Source of the DNA: Cladopsammia gracilis
Taxonomy: Eukaryota; Cnidaria; Anthozoa; Scleractinia; Dendrophylliidae
Direction: 5' to 3'
NCBI GenBank assembly: GCA_022457155.1
Contig: JAJGOT010000494.1
Span: 186,001-250,000 of the forward strand
Length of the DNA stretch: 64,000 nt
Shown here one piece after another: positions 1 to 10,200 of this stretch; the first letter of the stretch is position 1; the number at the start of each line of letters is the position of its first letter. Under the pieces are notes generated by a model. It did no database searches, was not told the origin of the DNA, and saw only the letters and a program-made list of their open reading frames with translations. The position numbers and the translations under genes are program-made.

Positions 1-45
1 TACATAAAGGTGGAATTATAGACATGTTTTGTCACTAGGCAGCTA

Positions 46-556
46 TCAACTAATGCTGTGTTCACAAAAAAGGGCGAAACATGTTTAGTTTGATCACGAA
101 TGAAACATGATTCACTGTGAAAAGTGTTCACATCAGGCAGCGCATTGTGCAAATCATTATCAAAACATGTTTACTCTGAGCATGATTAAAACTACTTCAA
201 GAGGTAGTTTCGATCTAAGCCAGATGAAACACATTAGCGCAAATGTCGTCTCCTTGTCAAACCTTACATTGCTCTTTGTTCCAGAAGAACTAAAGAAATG
301 AGATTAAACCACAAAACATGTAACAGAAAGTTCGAGCTCTATTTTTTCGGTTCATGTGTTATAAAATAGATTTAATGCGAGCTTATGCCTGCTTATACCT
401 GCTTCATAAAACAGCATAAATTATAGAACCAGGTGTGAAACGTGTTTTGAAATTAACAATCAAATGCAAACAATGAATTTGAAAACGTGTTTACGGGAAA
501 CATGTTTCGTTTACTCTGAACATGTTTTGCCCTAGTGTGAACACAGCATTAGTTGA
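46..556. repeat. MITE-like element with 21-bp terminal inverted repeats
   Basis: The segment starts with TCAACTAATGCTGTGTTCAC and ends with its reverse complement. The interior repeats variants of GAAACATGTTT. No coding region is convincing. A flanking target duplication is not obvious, so the superfamily is unassigned. Confidence 0.7.
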
Positions 557-1655
557 GAAGGTATTAATCACAATTGACCACCATAAAGAGGTGCAAATAC
601 TAACATTTCAAGTGCTACAACTTCGGACAAAACTGTTGCGACACTTTTCATCTATTTCTAAATTTTACGCCAAATTTCAGCGTCAACAAACATAAAGAAA
701 TCCCCCTCCCCACCCCCCACGCAATGTTGTTTTGTTCTAAAAACTATCTGATTCAAATGCAGTTATGTAATACCCAAAACAACATTGGAGGGAGGGGGAG
801 GGCGCATATTTATATTGTGGTGTGGGAAATTTGTTTCAGAAGTATACAAAAATATCAGGGTAATTTCAGTTTGTCTCAACTAGTTTTGTCCGGGGTTGTA
901 GCCTTTGTCACAAGAACGAAGGGCAAGTGCTTGAAATGTCAGCTTGTAAATCTCTTTACAGTGACCAATAATTTACCTTATCAACTCAGTTGAAAAGCCA
1001 AATTTTCACTTTCTACATAAAACTTGCCTGAGACCAGACTTTTAATACACCACTGCAGGAATTGTATTAAGTTTGTTTTCAAAAAAATTGTTTGCATCTT
1101 CATTGAATGATAATAATAAAAGTAATAATAATATTTATTTAATAAAATCCTTTCAGTTCAATGGTGCTTAACAAGAATAAGAAAAGTTTATAAACAATGG
1201 GCACAAAATAGAAAGTATATTATAGAAAAAGTACATAGATATCAAAACTCTTTTTGTTTTTAAAAAAAAAACATTTTGAATCTATTTTTAAAAACAAGTC
1301 ATTGAGGGGTAGACTGCAAAACAGTTGGGGTTTTTTTTTTCACTGCTTGTTTGCAAAGGTTTGGAAGCGTCAAAAGCATGGACACTCACGAGCAAACCTT
1401 AGCGTCTCTACCATGCCCCACTCTCCGTGTGTATACTCGCTCCAGACCTTGCATTCAAAGACCATGCGCATTCATACTACCAACAAAAAAACTATGACTA
1501 TTTTACAGTCTACTGAACAGCTACTTTCAATGTCATTTAGAAGATTCTTCCATAGTTTAGGACTTGTCACAAAGAACAAATTATCTTGCCTGTTATGTTT
1601 GTTGTGAAAAGCATGTGTCACATGAATGTCACTAATTTTATCCCACTCTTTCAAG
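557..1655. other. Non-coding stretch upstream of the first visible ADCK1 exon
   Basis: No gene is supported. It is AT-rich and probably an ADCK1 intron. It contains an imperfect foldback at about 702-805 with CAATGTTGTTTTG facing CAAAACAACATTG and flanked by C-rich and G-rich runs; the same motif pair recurs near 5,383-5,475. The acceptor of the next exon lies at 1,654-1,655 after a pyrimidine-rich tract. Confidence 0.6.
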
Positions 1656-3466
1656 ATTCCTGAAATATATTGGCACTATTCAACCAAGCGTGTGTTAACA
1701 ATGGAATTTTGTGAAGGAGGAAAAGTGGATGATCTGCCTTACATGCAGAACCAGAAGATACCTTCTGATGAGGTAAGTTAAACTTCTTTATTCAAAGGAC
1801 TTTTTTTCTTGGATCTATTTTTTTGAGGTTAATAGAGGATTCCACGTTGGAGGAAATCTGAAGTGGATTTCTTGGAGGGGCCTGAACCCAGTTGCACAAA
1901 GCAACTTACAATGTAAAATTAGGTGGGGTTTTCGGCAACCATATTCCCTGCATTCCGAAGGATTTTCTTACACACTCTTTGTGTTTCCTGTACTTGTTAA
2001 TCAACCTTTGGCAGAGTTGTCCGTGAGAGCACCCAAGAAAGTCTTCTGGAACTCAGGATGTGGAGGGTTTTTGAGGGAATAGAGCTGATTTTCTTACCGT
2101 TGATATGATTATTTCAGGTGGCTCACAAGCTTGGTGTTCTCTATAGTGAGATGATATTTGTAAATGGCTACGTTCACTGTGATCCTCACCCAGGAAACAT
2201 TTTAGTTCGTCACAGTCCTAAGAATGGGGTAGAGATTGTCTTCTTAGACCATGGATTGTATCAGGTACAATGTTTTCAGTCATAATTGTAAACTGCTGTA
2301 TGGTTTGGAAATTTCTGACCTTGATTTCTCCAACAAAATTTCCATGACCATTATTTTTATTGACAGAGGTATAAATCACTTTATTTAAGTGTCAAAGGTA
2401 TTAAGCACACGAGTACCAATTGGGTACACTTTCCAGATCTAATAGGAATTTGGAAAGGTTTGTACTTGGTTTTTGTATGGAGTAAGTTTAACCCTTCTTT
2501 TAGAAGGATCTGTTGTTTATACATTTAGCTGTGTGTCCATCAAGCAACGGCACGGTGGTCTAGTGGTTAGCGCGTCGGACTTTCAACCTGAAGGTCGGTG
2601 GTTCGAGCCTGGTCTCTGCCGTCATGTTGTTTCCTTAGACAAGAAACTTTACTCCACACTGTCTCTCTCCACCCAGGTGTATAAATGGGTACCGGCGACA
2701 AAATGCTGGGGGTAACCCTGCGATGGACTAGCATCCCATTCAGGGGGGAGTAGCAATATTCCTAGTTGCTTCATGCTACGGAAACCGGGTTAAGCTCCGG
2801 CCGTGTGGGCCATCCTGGCCCGAGTGCGACTTTACCTTTTTTTTACCATCAAGCTTGCAACTAATGCACTTGGCCTCATTAAACTGGAGTTGCTCTTGCA
2901 TGAACCATTTCAGGGCTTTGCATTAAATTATGAAATTCCGAAGCAGTAGTCACTGTGGTAATTTTTTTAGCCCTGGGCTTTTATTCGTTCAAAGGACTAT
3001 TTTGTGGGGTTATTTTTGGGGAGGGCTTATTTTCAGAGGAGCTTAATATTATTGGACGGATTTTGTGTTTCCAAAAGGATTCAACTCTTAAAGCTAAACC
3101 CGCGATATAAAAGCCGGCTGGACTGTCCAACTCATGCAAATGAGCAAATCTATTGTTCTTGCTCATTTGCGTTAGATTCGGCATGGGGCTTTGCCCTTTT
3201 ATACCGCAGGTTCACCTTTAACTCTCACGAGTGCCAAACATCAAAATTGAGAAAAAAATCCCAAATTTCATTTTGTAAAATATTAGAAAATAAATAATAC
3301 CATGCAAAAGTACTGCTGAAGAGGTTTCATTTGAATGGTCACACCATGGGATTTTGTCAACAGACTTAAAAGTTAGAACTACACGACATGTCTCCATAAT
3401 TGACTCTGGGAGTGAAAGAATTAATTGAGCATAACAAAAAAATCAGCTTTATTGCAACAAAACAAC

Positions 3467-3520
<54 letters not shown>

Positions 3521-4695
3521 CAGTAACTAATTACTACAGTAGTCTCAAAACCCAAAGAGTACAAGTTAATGATGGGTTCTTTTTATACATTGCTTGCAGA
3601 ACCAAATACCCGCCAGTAATACATGTACACTAGCCTGAAGTGTCAACCGCTTACTACCCTACCCCCTGTGGGAGCCGCATCCACAGGGGGTAGGGCGAGA
3701 ATACCCGCCAGTAATACATGTACACTAGCCTGAAGTGTCAACCGCTTACTTGCCCTACCCCCTGTGGGAGCCGCATCCACAGGGGGTAGGGCGAGAATAC
3801 CCGCCAGTAATACATGTACACTAGCCTGAAGTGTCAACCGCTTACTTGCCCTACCCCCTGTGGGAGCCGCATCCACAGGGGGTAGGGTTGGAAAGCGGCT
3901 GATACCACAGACTAGTGATATGTTATTGTGTTCATTTTCCTTTTACTTCCTGTAGACCTTGACGAGCGATTTTCGCGTGAATTACTGTAAGATGTGGCAG
4001 TCCCTTATTAGGTCAGACCTGGAAGGTATAAAGCAGAGCAGTGCAGCGCTGGGGGTGAAAGAGATGTATGGCTTACTGGCCTGTATATTAACTGCCAGAT
4101 CATGGGATGTGGTGACCACCGGACTCGATCAAGGTCCTGTTACTGATCACGAGGTAAGTGTTGAGTACGGAGTTTATGCACCGATCAATTTGAAACTTCA
4201 ACATCCCCATTCCCCACGGGCAACCCCCTGGGCATATGAACTTCGAAACACGCTTGAAATAAATAAGCGGCCCGGTTGCTTAATTGAGGTTTTACAGTTC
4301 ATGTCATAACAGAGCCTTTATGTCTCTCTCAACAGGCGGAGCTCATCCGGGAAAACGCTACAACTTACGTGACAGAAATAAATGAACTTCTGAACCGAGT
4401 ACCGAGGCAGCTACTGTTGTTACTCAAAACTAATGACTTGTTACGGAGTATAGACTACAGACTTAGGACAAGCGCTTCCTCTTGCTCGTTTATCACAATG
4501 TCACGGTGCTGTGTACGCGCTGTAACTAAGCAACGATTGGTACACTGCCAAAGTTGGAGAGACTGGGTCCTAATTCAGGCCGACTCCACTTTTAGTCATC
4601 TTCGAATCACGCTTTATCAGGTCTATGTTTCTAGTGTAGTTACATCGCTTAGAAGATTATTTTCTAGGCTTGTGAATGGATTGCACTTCCTTTGA
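1656..4695 (+). CDS. ADCK1: ADCK1-like aarF-domain kinase, last four exons (5' part outside window)
   Basis: Four exons in one frame: 1,656-1,772 (39 codons), 2,118-2,264 (49), 3,956-4,153 (66) and 4,336-4,695 (119 plus stop). All introns are phase 0 with GT donors (two are GTAAGT) and AG acceptors. The peptide has the aarF/COQ8 kinase signature: MEFCEGG ahead of the catalytic loop VHCDPHPGN and the metal-binding LDHGLYQ, followed by the C-terminal region with LTARSWD and NRVPRQLLLLLKTNDLLR, typical of ADCK1. ADCK1 proteins are mitochondrial members of the UbiB atypical kinase family; substrate is not evident here. The upstream exons are not in the window. Intron 2-3 (1.7 kb) is loaded with a SINE, an AT microsatellite and a 95-bp satellite. 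A dead copy of the last exon lies at 41,670-42,040. Confidence 0.93.
2551..2840 (+). repeat. tRNA-derived SINE
   Basis: A tRNA-like head carries an A box (TGGTCTAGTGG) and a B box (GGTTCGAGCC) at normal spacing. It runs into a non-tRNA body and ends near a T-rich stretch. The anticodon arm does not give a clean 7-nt loop with U33, so it is not read as a working tRNA. It lies in an ADCK1 intron in the same orientation as the gene. Confidence 0.75.
3080..3228. repeat. Foldback (MITE-like) repeat in ADCK1 intron
   Basis: Imperfect inverted arms of about 30 nt: AACTCTTAAAGCTAAACC... at the left and ...TTCACCTTTAACTCTC at the right. Both contain TATAAAAG-like cores. An inner pair, TTGCTCATTTGCG facing CATGCAAATGAGCAAA, gives a second hairpin. 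No coding potential. Confidence 0.5.
3470..3519. repeat. (AT)n microsatellite
   Basis: Uninterrupted AT dinucleotides of about 50 bp in the ADCK1 intron. Confidence 0.95.
3605..3892. repeat. 95-96-bp tandem repeat, about three copies, each with a strong hairpin
   Basis: Units begin at AATACCCGCC at 3,605, 3,700 and 3,796. Each unit holds a perfect inverted repeat, CCCTACCCCCTGTGG, a 9-nt spacer and the complement. Copies are almost identical, so the array is recent. A 77-residue reading frame on the other strand exists only because the unit is repeated. Confidence 0.9.
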
Positions 4696-5760
4696 TGCCT
4701 GGACAGGGACATTTTTACTTTCCTTTCCTTTTAGAGCAGTTTTCAACGGATTGTGGTTTTGCATGTAATATATCAAACACGAGGAACAGTGTTTCATCAG
4801 ATTTCCAAACACCGCGAAGTGGGTTTGAAAAATCTCGCGCCACTTTCACGACCAATCAGAAGTGAAACCAAAACCAACCGTGATAACTCACCTGCGTTTT
4901 CCTGCGCCTGGCGCCGGCTACATGTATTTGTTTTGAGTTCTGATTGGTTCATTAGATTGTCTGCGGCTGTTGTGATTGGCCAGAGTGATTACAGTCAACT
5001 TTCTCAAAGCGGACACCTTTCTAAAGTAAAGTTCACACGGGCAATTCCCTCAATTTTTGTTGCGCTCACGCTACAACTTCAAATCGCGCATGTGAACAGC
5101 CGGCGATTTCATTGAGATTTGGAATTTTCAAATCACAGTTAAATCGCGCAAGTGTTTTCAACTTGCTCGAATTTGGCTGCAATTTCGCAGCGATTTTTAT
5201 CGCAACAGCGATAATCTTAAGGTGGTTGTCTGTGGTTGGCTGTTCCCGGCTGCTGTCTGTAAATGAATTCTTCACAAGGCGGATAGCTACAATTACCTGC
5301 AAAATTGTTGAGACACTCTTACAAAAAACACTCACTTTTATAAAAAATGATGCCTCGTAAAACAAAAGAACAATATACTTCCCTCACAACCGCCCCTACC
5401 CCGTTCAATGTTGTTAGCCAAAGTTTTGGACATGGCGCCGGTCACAAAACAACATTGATAAGGGGGGAGGGGTAAGGAAAGGTAGCAATGGTGCACTTCT
5501 TCCAAAAAAGCACTTGTGAATGAAAGTGTCTCAACTACGTTTGCAGCTAATTGTAAAATTGGTCTTTACAGAGAGTTTACCGTACTTTAATTTTGGTTTT
5601 CGGCACTCGCGGCTGAAAACCTCTGTGTATATTTAATATAGAAAGGTTTATATTAGTCAAGGAACTATGAATACATTATGAATACAACTTTTAACTTGAC
5701 AAATAATTTTAAACTACGGCTGTTAGTGTCCTGGCTGATATATCGTGCATGTTTTCATGA
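4696..5760. other. ADCK1 3' flank, source of a segmental duplication
   Basis: No gene seen. The sequence from about 4,300 to 5,190 is repeated with mismatches at about 41,630-42,480. Around 5,030-5,210 there is a decayed element related to the TTCACACG...AATCGC foldback family seen at 43,446-44,235. A hairpin at 5,383-5,475 (CAATGTTGTT ... AACAACATTG) matches the one near 702-805. Confidence 0.6.
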
Positions 5761-5761
5761 T

Positions 5762-5852
5762 TAGGGTTAGGGGTTAGGGTTATGGGGTTAGTGTTAGGGG
5801 GTTAGGGCTTAGGTGTTAGGGTTAGGGGTTAGGGTTAGGGGTTAGGGTTATG
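5762..5852 (+). repeat. Interstitial telomere-like TTAGGG tract
   Basis: Degenerate units TTAGGG, TTAGGGG and TTATGGG run for about 90 bp. A shorter version followed by the same flank (GGCCAGGAGCTTGCTTTAAA, one base changed) is at about 54,508-54,545. It belongs to duplicated unit R1 rather than to a chromosome end. Confidence 0.8.
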
Positions 5853-6930
5853 GCCAGGAGCTTGCTTTAAACCTGCTAAAGAAAAAATTGCCAAAAGTGA
5901 TCAAAGTAATGAAATAATAACTAAAAAGACAAAATAACGGTTTAAGGTGATGTTACACGGGACGTTTCGAAACGGCGATTTTTAGCGCAACATGGGTGCG
6001 CGGACGATTTTCTCCTACTACTTGTTTATTTGACAGAGAAGACGTCAGAGTTGTCAAGTTCAACGCCATAATTCAATTCACAGAAGTCCAAAAGCAAAGT
6101 GGACATTAGGGGCAAACGATCGACCAAGTCAGACGCCGACAACAACAGCGCCATCTCAAGGAAATAAGGTGTCCATTATTGTTTGCTCACGACATATTCA
6201 CGTAATAAATGCCGTGGCTTTTGTGCTTTATAAAACACGTATACGTATACCCCTCTACAACAAGTAGCCCGAGGCAGGAAGAGTCCATCTGAGAATAGAA
6301 GATTAAATTGACTCAATGTTTATTGCATTATTTTCAAGATGAAAGAGGAACGGGCTCTTTGGTTTGCTTAAACTTATGGGCTGACACCACGATCTCTCCA
6401 GTTTAAAGACACACTGAAAGGCGTTATGGTCGGTTTACAACTGAACAAAGGGCTTTAATAGGCAGGATACACCGAATTCCAAAAAAAGTCTGGGCTACCA
6501 AAATAATGTGTGTCCCCGATTATGGCTCCTGGTGTATCCGCACAAGTTCAGCAGATACCACATCTTTAGTTAGGAGAGGGGAAGCTATTTATGACAGACA
6601 GTACAACAGTTAGACTGCTATCATGATCACTTCTGTTCTAGGGGAAAAATCGATTTACCGGTTTATCACTTTTAGAATATGACCGTACGGCCCCGCTGAC
6701 GCAATACTACAGAAAATAGAATCGCAAGGTGACGTGAGCCGATCCGGAAAAAGCCGTCCGGCCCCCGCTCGAGTTCAATTGACCTCGCACTGCACGACTA
6801 TTCTTGTAGTTTCTAGTCATATTATAAAATACTTATTGACTGAGTTAGGTCGGGCCGGACGGGAAAATATTTGGCTCGAGGTCATGGCGCACGGACCTCT
6901 CTGCGCTCGGTCCGTACGCCATGACCTCGA

Positions 6931-6973
<43 letters not shown>

Positions 6974-7023
6974 GCATAGTCTTACAGTTATATTCTGTGA
7001 AATGTTATGTTATATGTTCAGTT
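5853..7023. other. 5' part of repeated unit R1, with decayed coding remnant
   Basis: The unit continues on the far side of the Polinton at 24,430. A remnant near 6,340-6,440 reads like KEERALWF...TYGLTPRSLQFKD but has an in-frame stop; the equivalent at 55,011-55,208 is open. The family is not recognised. No intact gene. Confidence 0.5.
6833..6971. repeat. Long near-perfect hairpin (foldback MITE)
   Basis: Arms start TTATTGACTGAGT and end ACTCAGTCAATAA. The inner arms carry CGGACGGGAAAATATTTGG and its complement, with a short loop around ACGGACCTCTCTGCGC. A one-armed copy is at 42,622-42,687. Confidence 0.85.
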
Positions 7024-7029
7024 AAACTT
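7024..7029. repeat. Polinton target-site duplication, left (AAACTT)
   Basis: AAACTT directly precedes the left end and directly follows the right end (24,424-24,429). The uninterrupted paralogous site at 42,733-42,738 contains AAACTT once, within GTTAAACTTAATCTAC. Confidence 0.93.
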
Positions 7030-7247
7030 AGTAGTTATGTAACCCACTGTATCTCACTTTTCCATTTTCCATTTTCAGTGTGTTTTTGTCGTTAATTTGA
7101 TGTAACTCGCATAATTATAGACGAATCGCCTATAATTATTCACTATGGTGTACTTTTCCAGATCTAGTGTGTTTTGTCGTTAATTTTTTTAATTTACAAA
7201 ATATCATTATAATTTAGTGACGGTATATATTTTAATCGATACTCATT
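7030..7247. repeat. Polinton terminal inverted repeat, left
   Basis: It matches 24,206-24,423 in reverse complement over 218 bp, with one C/T difference near 7,110. The outer end is AGTAGTTATGTAACCC. The polymerase stop codon (7,246-7,248) overlaps the inner edge by two bases. An internal near-repeat, TGTCGTTAATTT, occurs twice within the TIR. Confidence 0.97.
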
Positions 7248-10200
7248 AATATCCGTATGGAAACGTCTCGATACCAGATTCAGTCTTCACCATACACCGT
7301 TTATCGTAACACATCCGAAAGTCTTTTTTCTGGTACTTATTTACAACCTGTTTTGTTAAAGGATCTCGAGTTATCGCTCGTTCGTTTACGGTTGTTATCT
7401 GTTCCTTTTGACCTTCGATGATCTGTTTCATCGTTTTTTGATTTATTTTTTGACTATTTTTGGGATTCAGAGTGAAACCTTTGACCTTACATTCCATCTT
7501 CCCATCACTTGTACTGTAACTGTATGATTTTGGACCAGAACCGCACCAATTCGTAATATAATGTCCGTTTAACTCATCGGTTAGATCACCGAGGCTGTCA
7601 CCTGTTTCGATTCGCTGTCCCCCTTCACGTTCGATATACCAACAGCTGTCGGTGTCAAAACCGAGAACCTGATCACCGAGTTTATCCAACACTTCATACA
7701 GCATCATTCTAGCGTGGCTGGTTGTGAAGGCAGCAATAAATATGTTTGTGTTATTACTATTGTCAACGAACTGGTCTTTCAAGTTGTAGGTCATCTCAAC
7801 CATATCTTCGTTTAAGAATTGAATGTTCAGATCGTCTAAGCTTTCATCTAACAAGATCTTGTAAAATTCTTTTGGTTCAGTGACGTACACAGTCTGATTC
7901 ATGTTATTACGCTGACCAAATTTTCCCCATAAACTACACAGAGACAACTTTGAGATTGCCCTCCTTCCAGGATTGTACTCAATCTCATCAAGCTCGATTC
8001 CTAACTTTGATTCAACAACTGATCTGTAATCTTCAACACTCTTATATGTACAACCTTGACCGGTCTTCAGTTCACTCGATTCCATCTTGATTTTCATGAA
8101 TTTTCTTACATAACTCTTGAAAAGGTTATCTGATCTTTTAGGGAAATGCCACACCTCGTATATGTTTAGTACCTTGTACCCTTTACAAATAGCCACATTC
8201 AATTCATTTGTGCACCATGTTCCGATGAATGATCGTTCCTCATCTGTATGTGTACATTCCTGAATCTTATTTTCAGCGCACACTCTACAGAGCGGAAATA
8301 GCAGCTTTTCAGCCTTATCGCATCTTATTTTTACCGGTAACACAGGATGATAAAGACCTCTTGGAGGTAAAACTTTACATTTCACAAAACCAAACCACTC
8401 CTTATCGTACTCTTGAGGAGGATCGAATATCTTTGTAGGATGACCTACCGGATAATCCTTGAAGAACTGTACCGTTGAATATAAACTAACAAAGTCGACA
8501 TATCTACCTTTCTCACCTTTTTTGAATGTGTAGGTCGGTTTTGTTATATTTGTTCGTCCACCAAAAAATGCGTCCCTAGGGTTAAGAGGTCCCACAAATT
8601 CCCGATTCCACGTTTTTAGAAATTTACCAAAATCTTTCTCCTTTTTCAGTTCACATTCGTAAACCTCAACCAGTTCATTCCCGGCAGCTCTAATCTTATC
8701 GTTTTTCGCTACCGTCCTCTTTCTTAGAGTTAACATATCCATCTGATTTTTTGTGTTGATTGTGTCGCATGTATAACACTTCTCACAACCGTGCCAAAAA
8801 CATCCTTGAAATTCGTAGACCGTATTCCCACAAAAACCATCGACTTTTCCGATATCTGGTAAAGTCTCTTCACCACCGTTCAGAGCGTGTTGAATCTTAA
8901 CACCATCTCTCTGAGAAATCCAATCTAACCATGCGATGCTACTTTTACTGTAGTTCTCTCCACGTGTAATTTCCTTTACAACAGCGATCTTTTTACGACG
9001 CATGTGGTTACTTCTGTAAATGGTCATGCATACAGAAGCGATGGTTATATATTGAAGAGGGTCGATGTTACCTAACTCGATATACTGTTCTCGAAAAATC
9101 AACATACCTCTTCTGAGGATGTCTACATCACTATCACAGTAATCTCTCAGCTCCTTCTTCATGTCAAACACATAGTTTTCATCAATACGTTGTTGGTACC
9201 ATTTTAAGAATTCCTTTCTCGCTGAAGGTTTCATCTGATCATAATCATAGTGTTTCTTATCAGGAATCGGTCCTACATAGTTTTGGTTACACTTTGTGTT
9301 GAAATAATGTGGAAAATACCCTTTTTTCAACTCTTTCAAACCAAATGTCTTTGGGAACGATGATAACCCCGCAGCGATAAAGTTTATAGAATCAATAAAT
9401 CTAACACCCTCAGCCTTCATAGACATAATCTTTGTTCCGTTGTAAATAATATCGGGTTTCACTCTGTTCTCTATACACCAATTTCGAATAAACTGAGCAT
9501 CGTAACTTTTTGCATTGTGAGCTATGAAGGTATACCCCACATGCTTATTCTTGTAAAAAATAAATTTACAAAATTCGTCGAGCGTTTCAAATGTATTTTT
9601 ATTTCCATAAAAATCGTGACAGACGACTAAATTGACCTCATGAACATCGGTCTCCTGAGTTGCTTCAAAATCATAGAACATGTATTTATCGGTTCTTGTA
9701 AAACAAGAATAACACAAACTTCCAGGACTACATCCGTAACCTTGACATTTTCCACCCTTACATTCCGTTTGAGACATGAAACAAAGATGTTCATTCATAT
9801 CACAGTACTTCCCACAATTACTACACTTTGAATATCCGCATTTGTGATTCTTTAGGTCATCATTTTTAGAAGATGTAATTGTACGCTCACATTTCAAACA
9901 TTTACCTACTTTTTTACACACAGTATCTTTACTACCCCATGTGGATCTGTCACGTAGATGCTCCATAAAACAATCTACTCCAAAGAAAGACCTATTGCAC
10001 TTATCGCATGGAATTGGCGGTTTAGAGCACTTTTTCACTCCGTGTGGAAAGTACTTGAAACATGCTGTACACTTTGCGGGGCATCTATGACAATCGCGTT
10101 TTGTGTACGGCTTTTTACAGGTGTGACAATAATATTTTTTGGATAAGAACGCTGGCATACTTGTGATAACGTCGAAGTGGTTTTTGTTTTTGTAAAGGTA

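Noticed and set aside
2551..2625. Possible functional tRNA gene
   Set aside because: A and B boxes are good, but the anticodon arm is irregular and the sequence continues into a SINE body.
3643..3876. 77-aa repetitive ORF on the minus strand
   Set aside because: Arises from the 95-bp tandem repeat.
5762..5852. Chromosome end or chimeric telomere join
   Set aside because: Sequence continues on both sides as repeat unit R1 and recurs at 54.5 kb.
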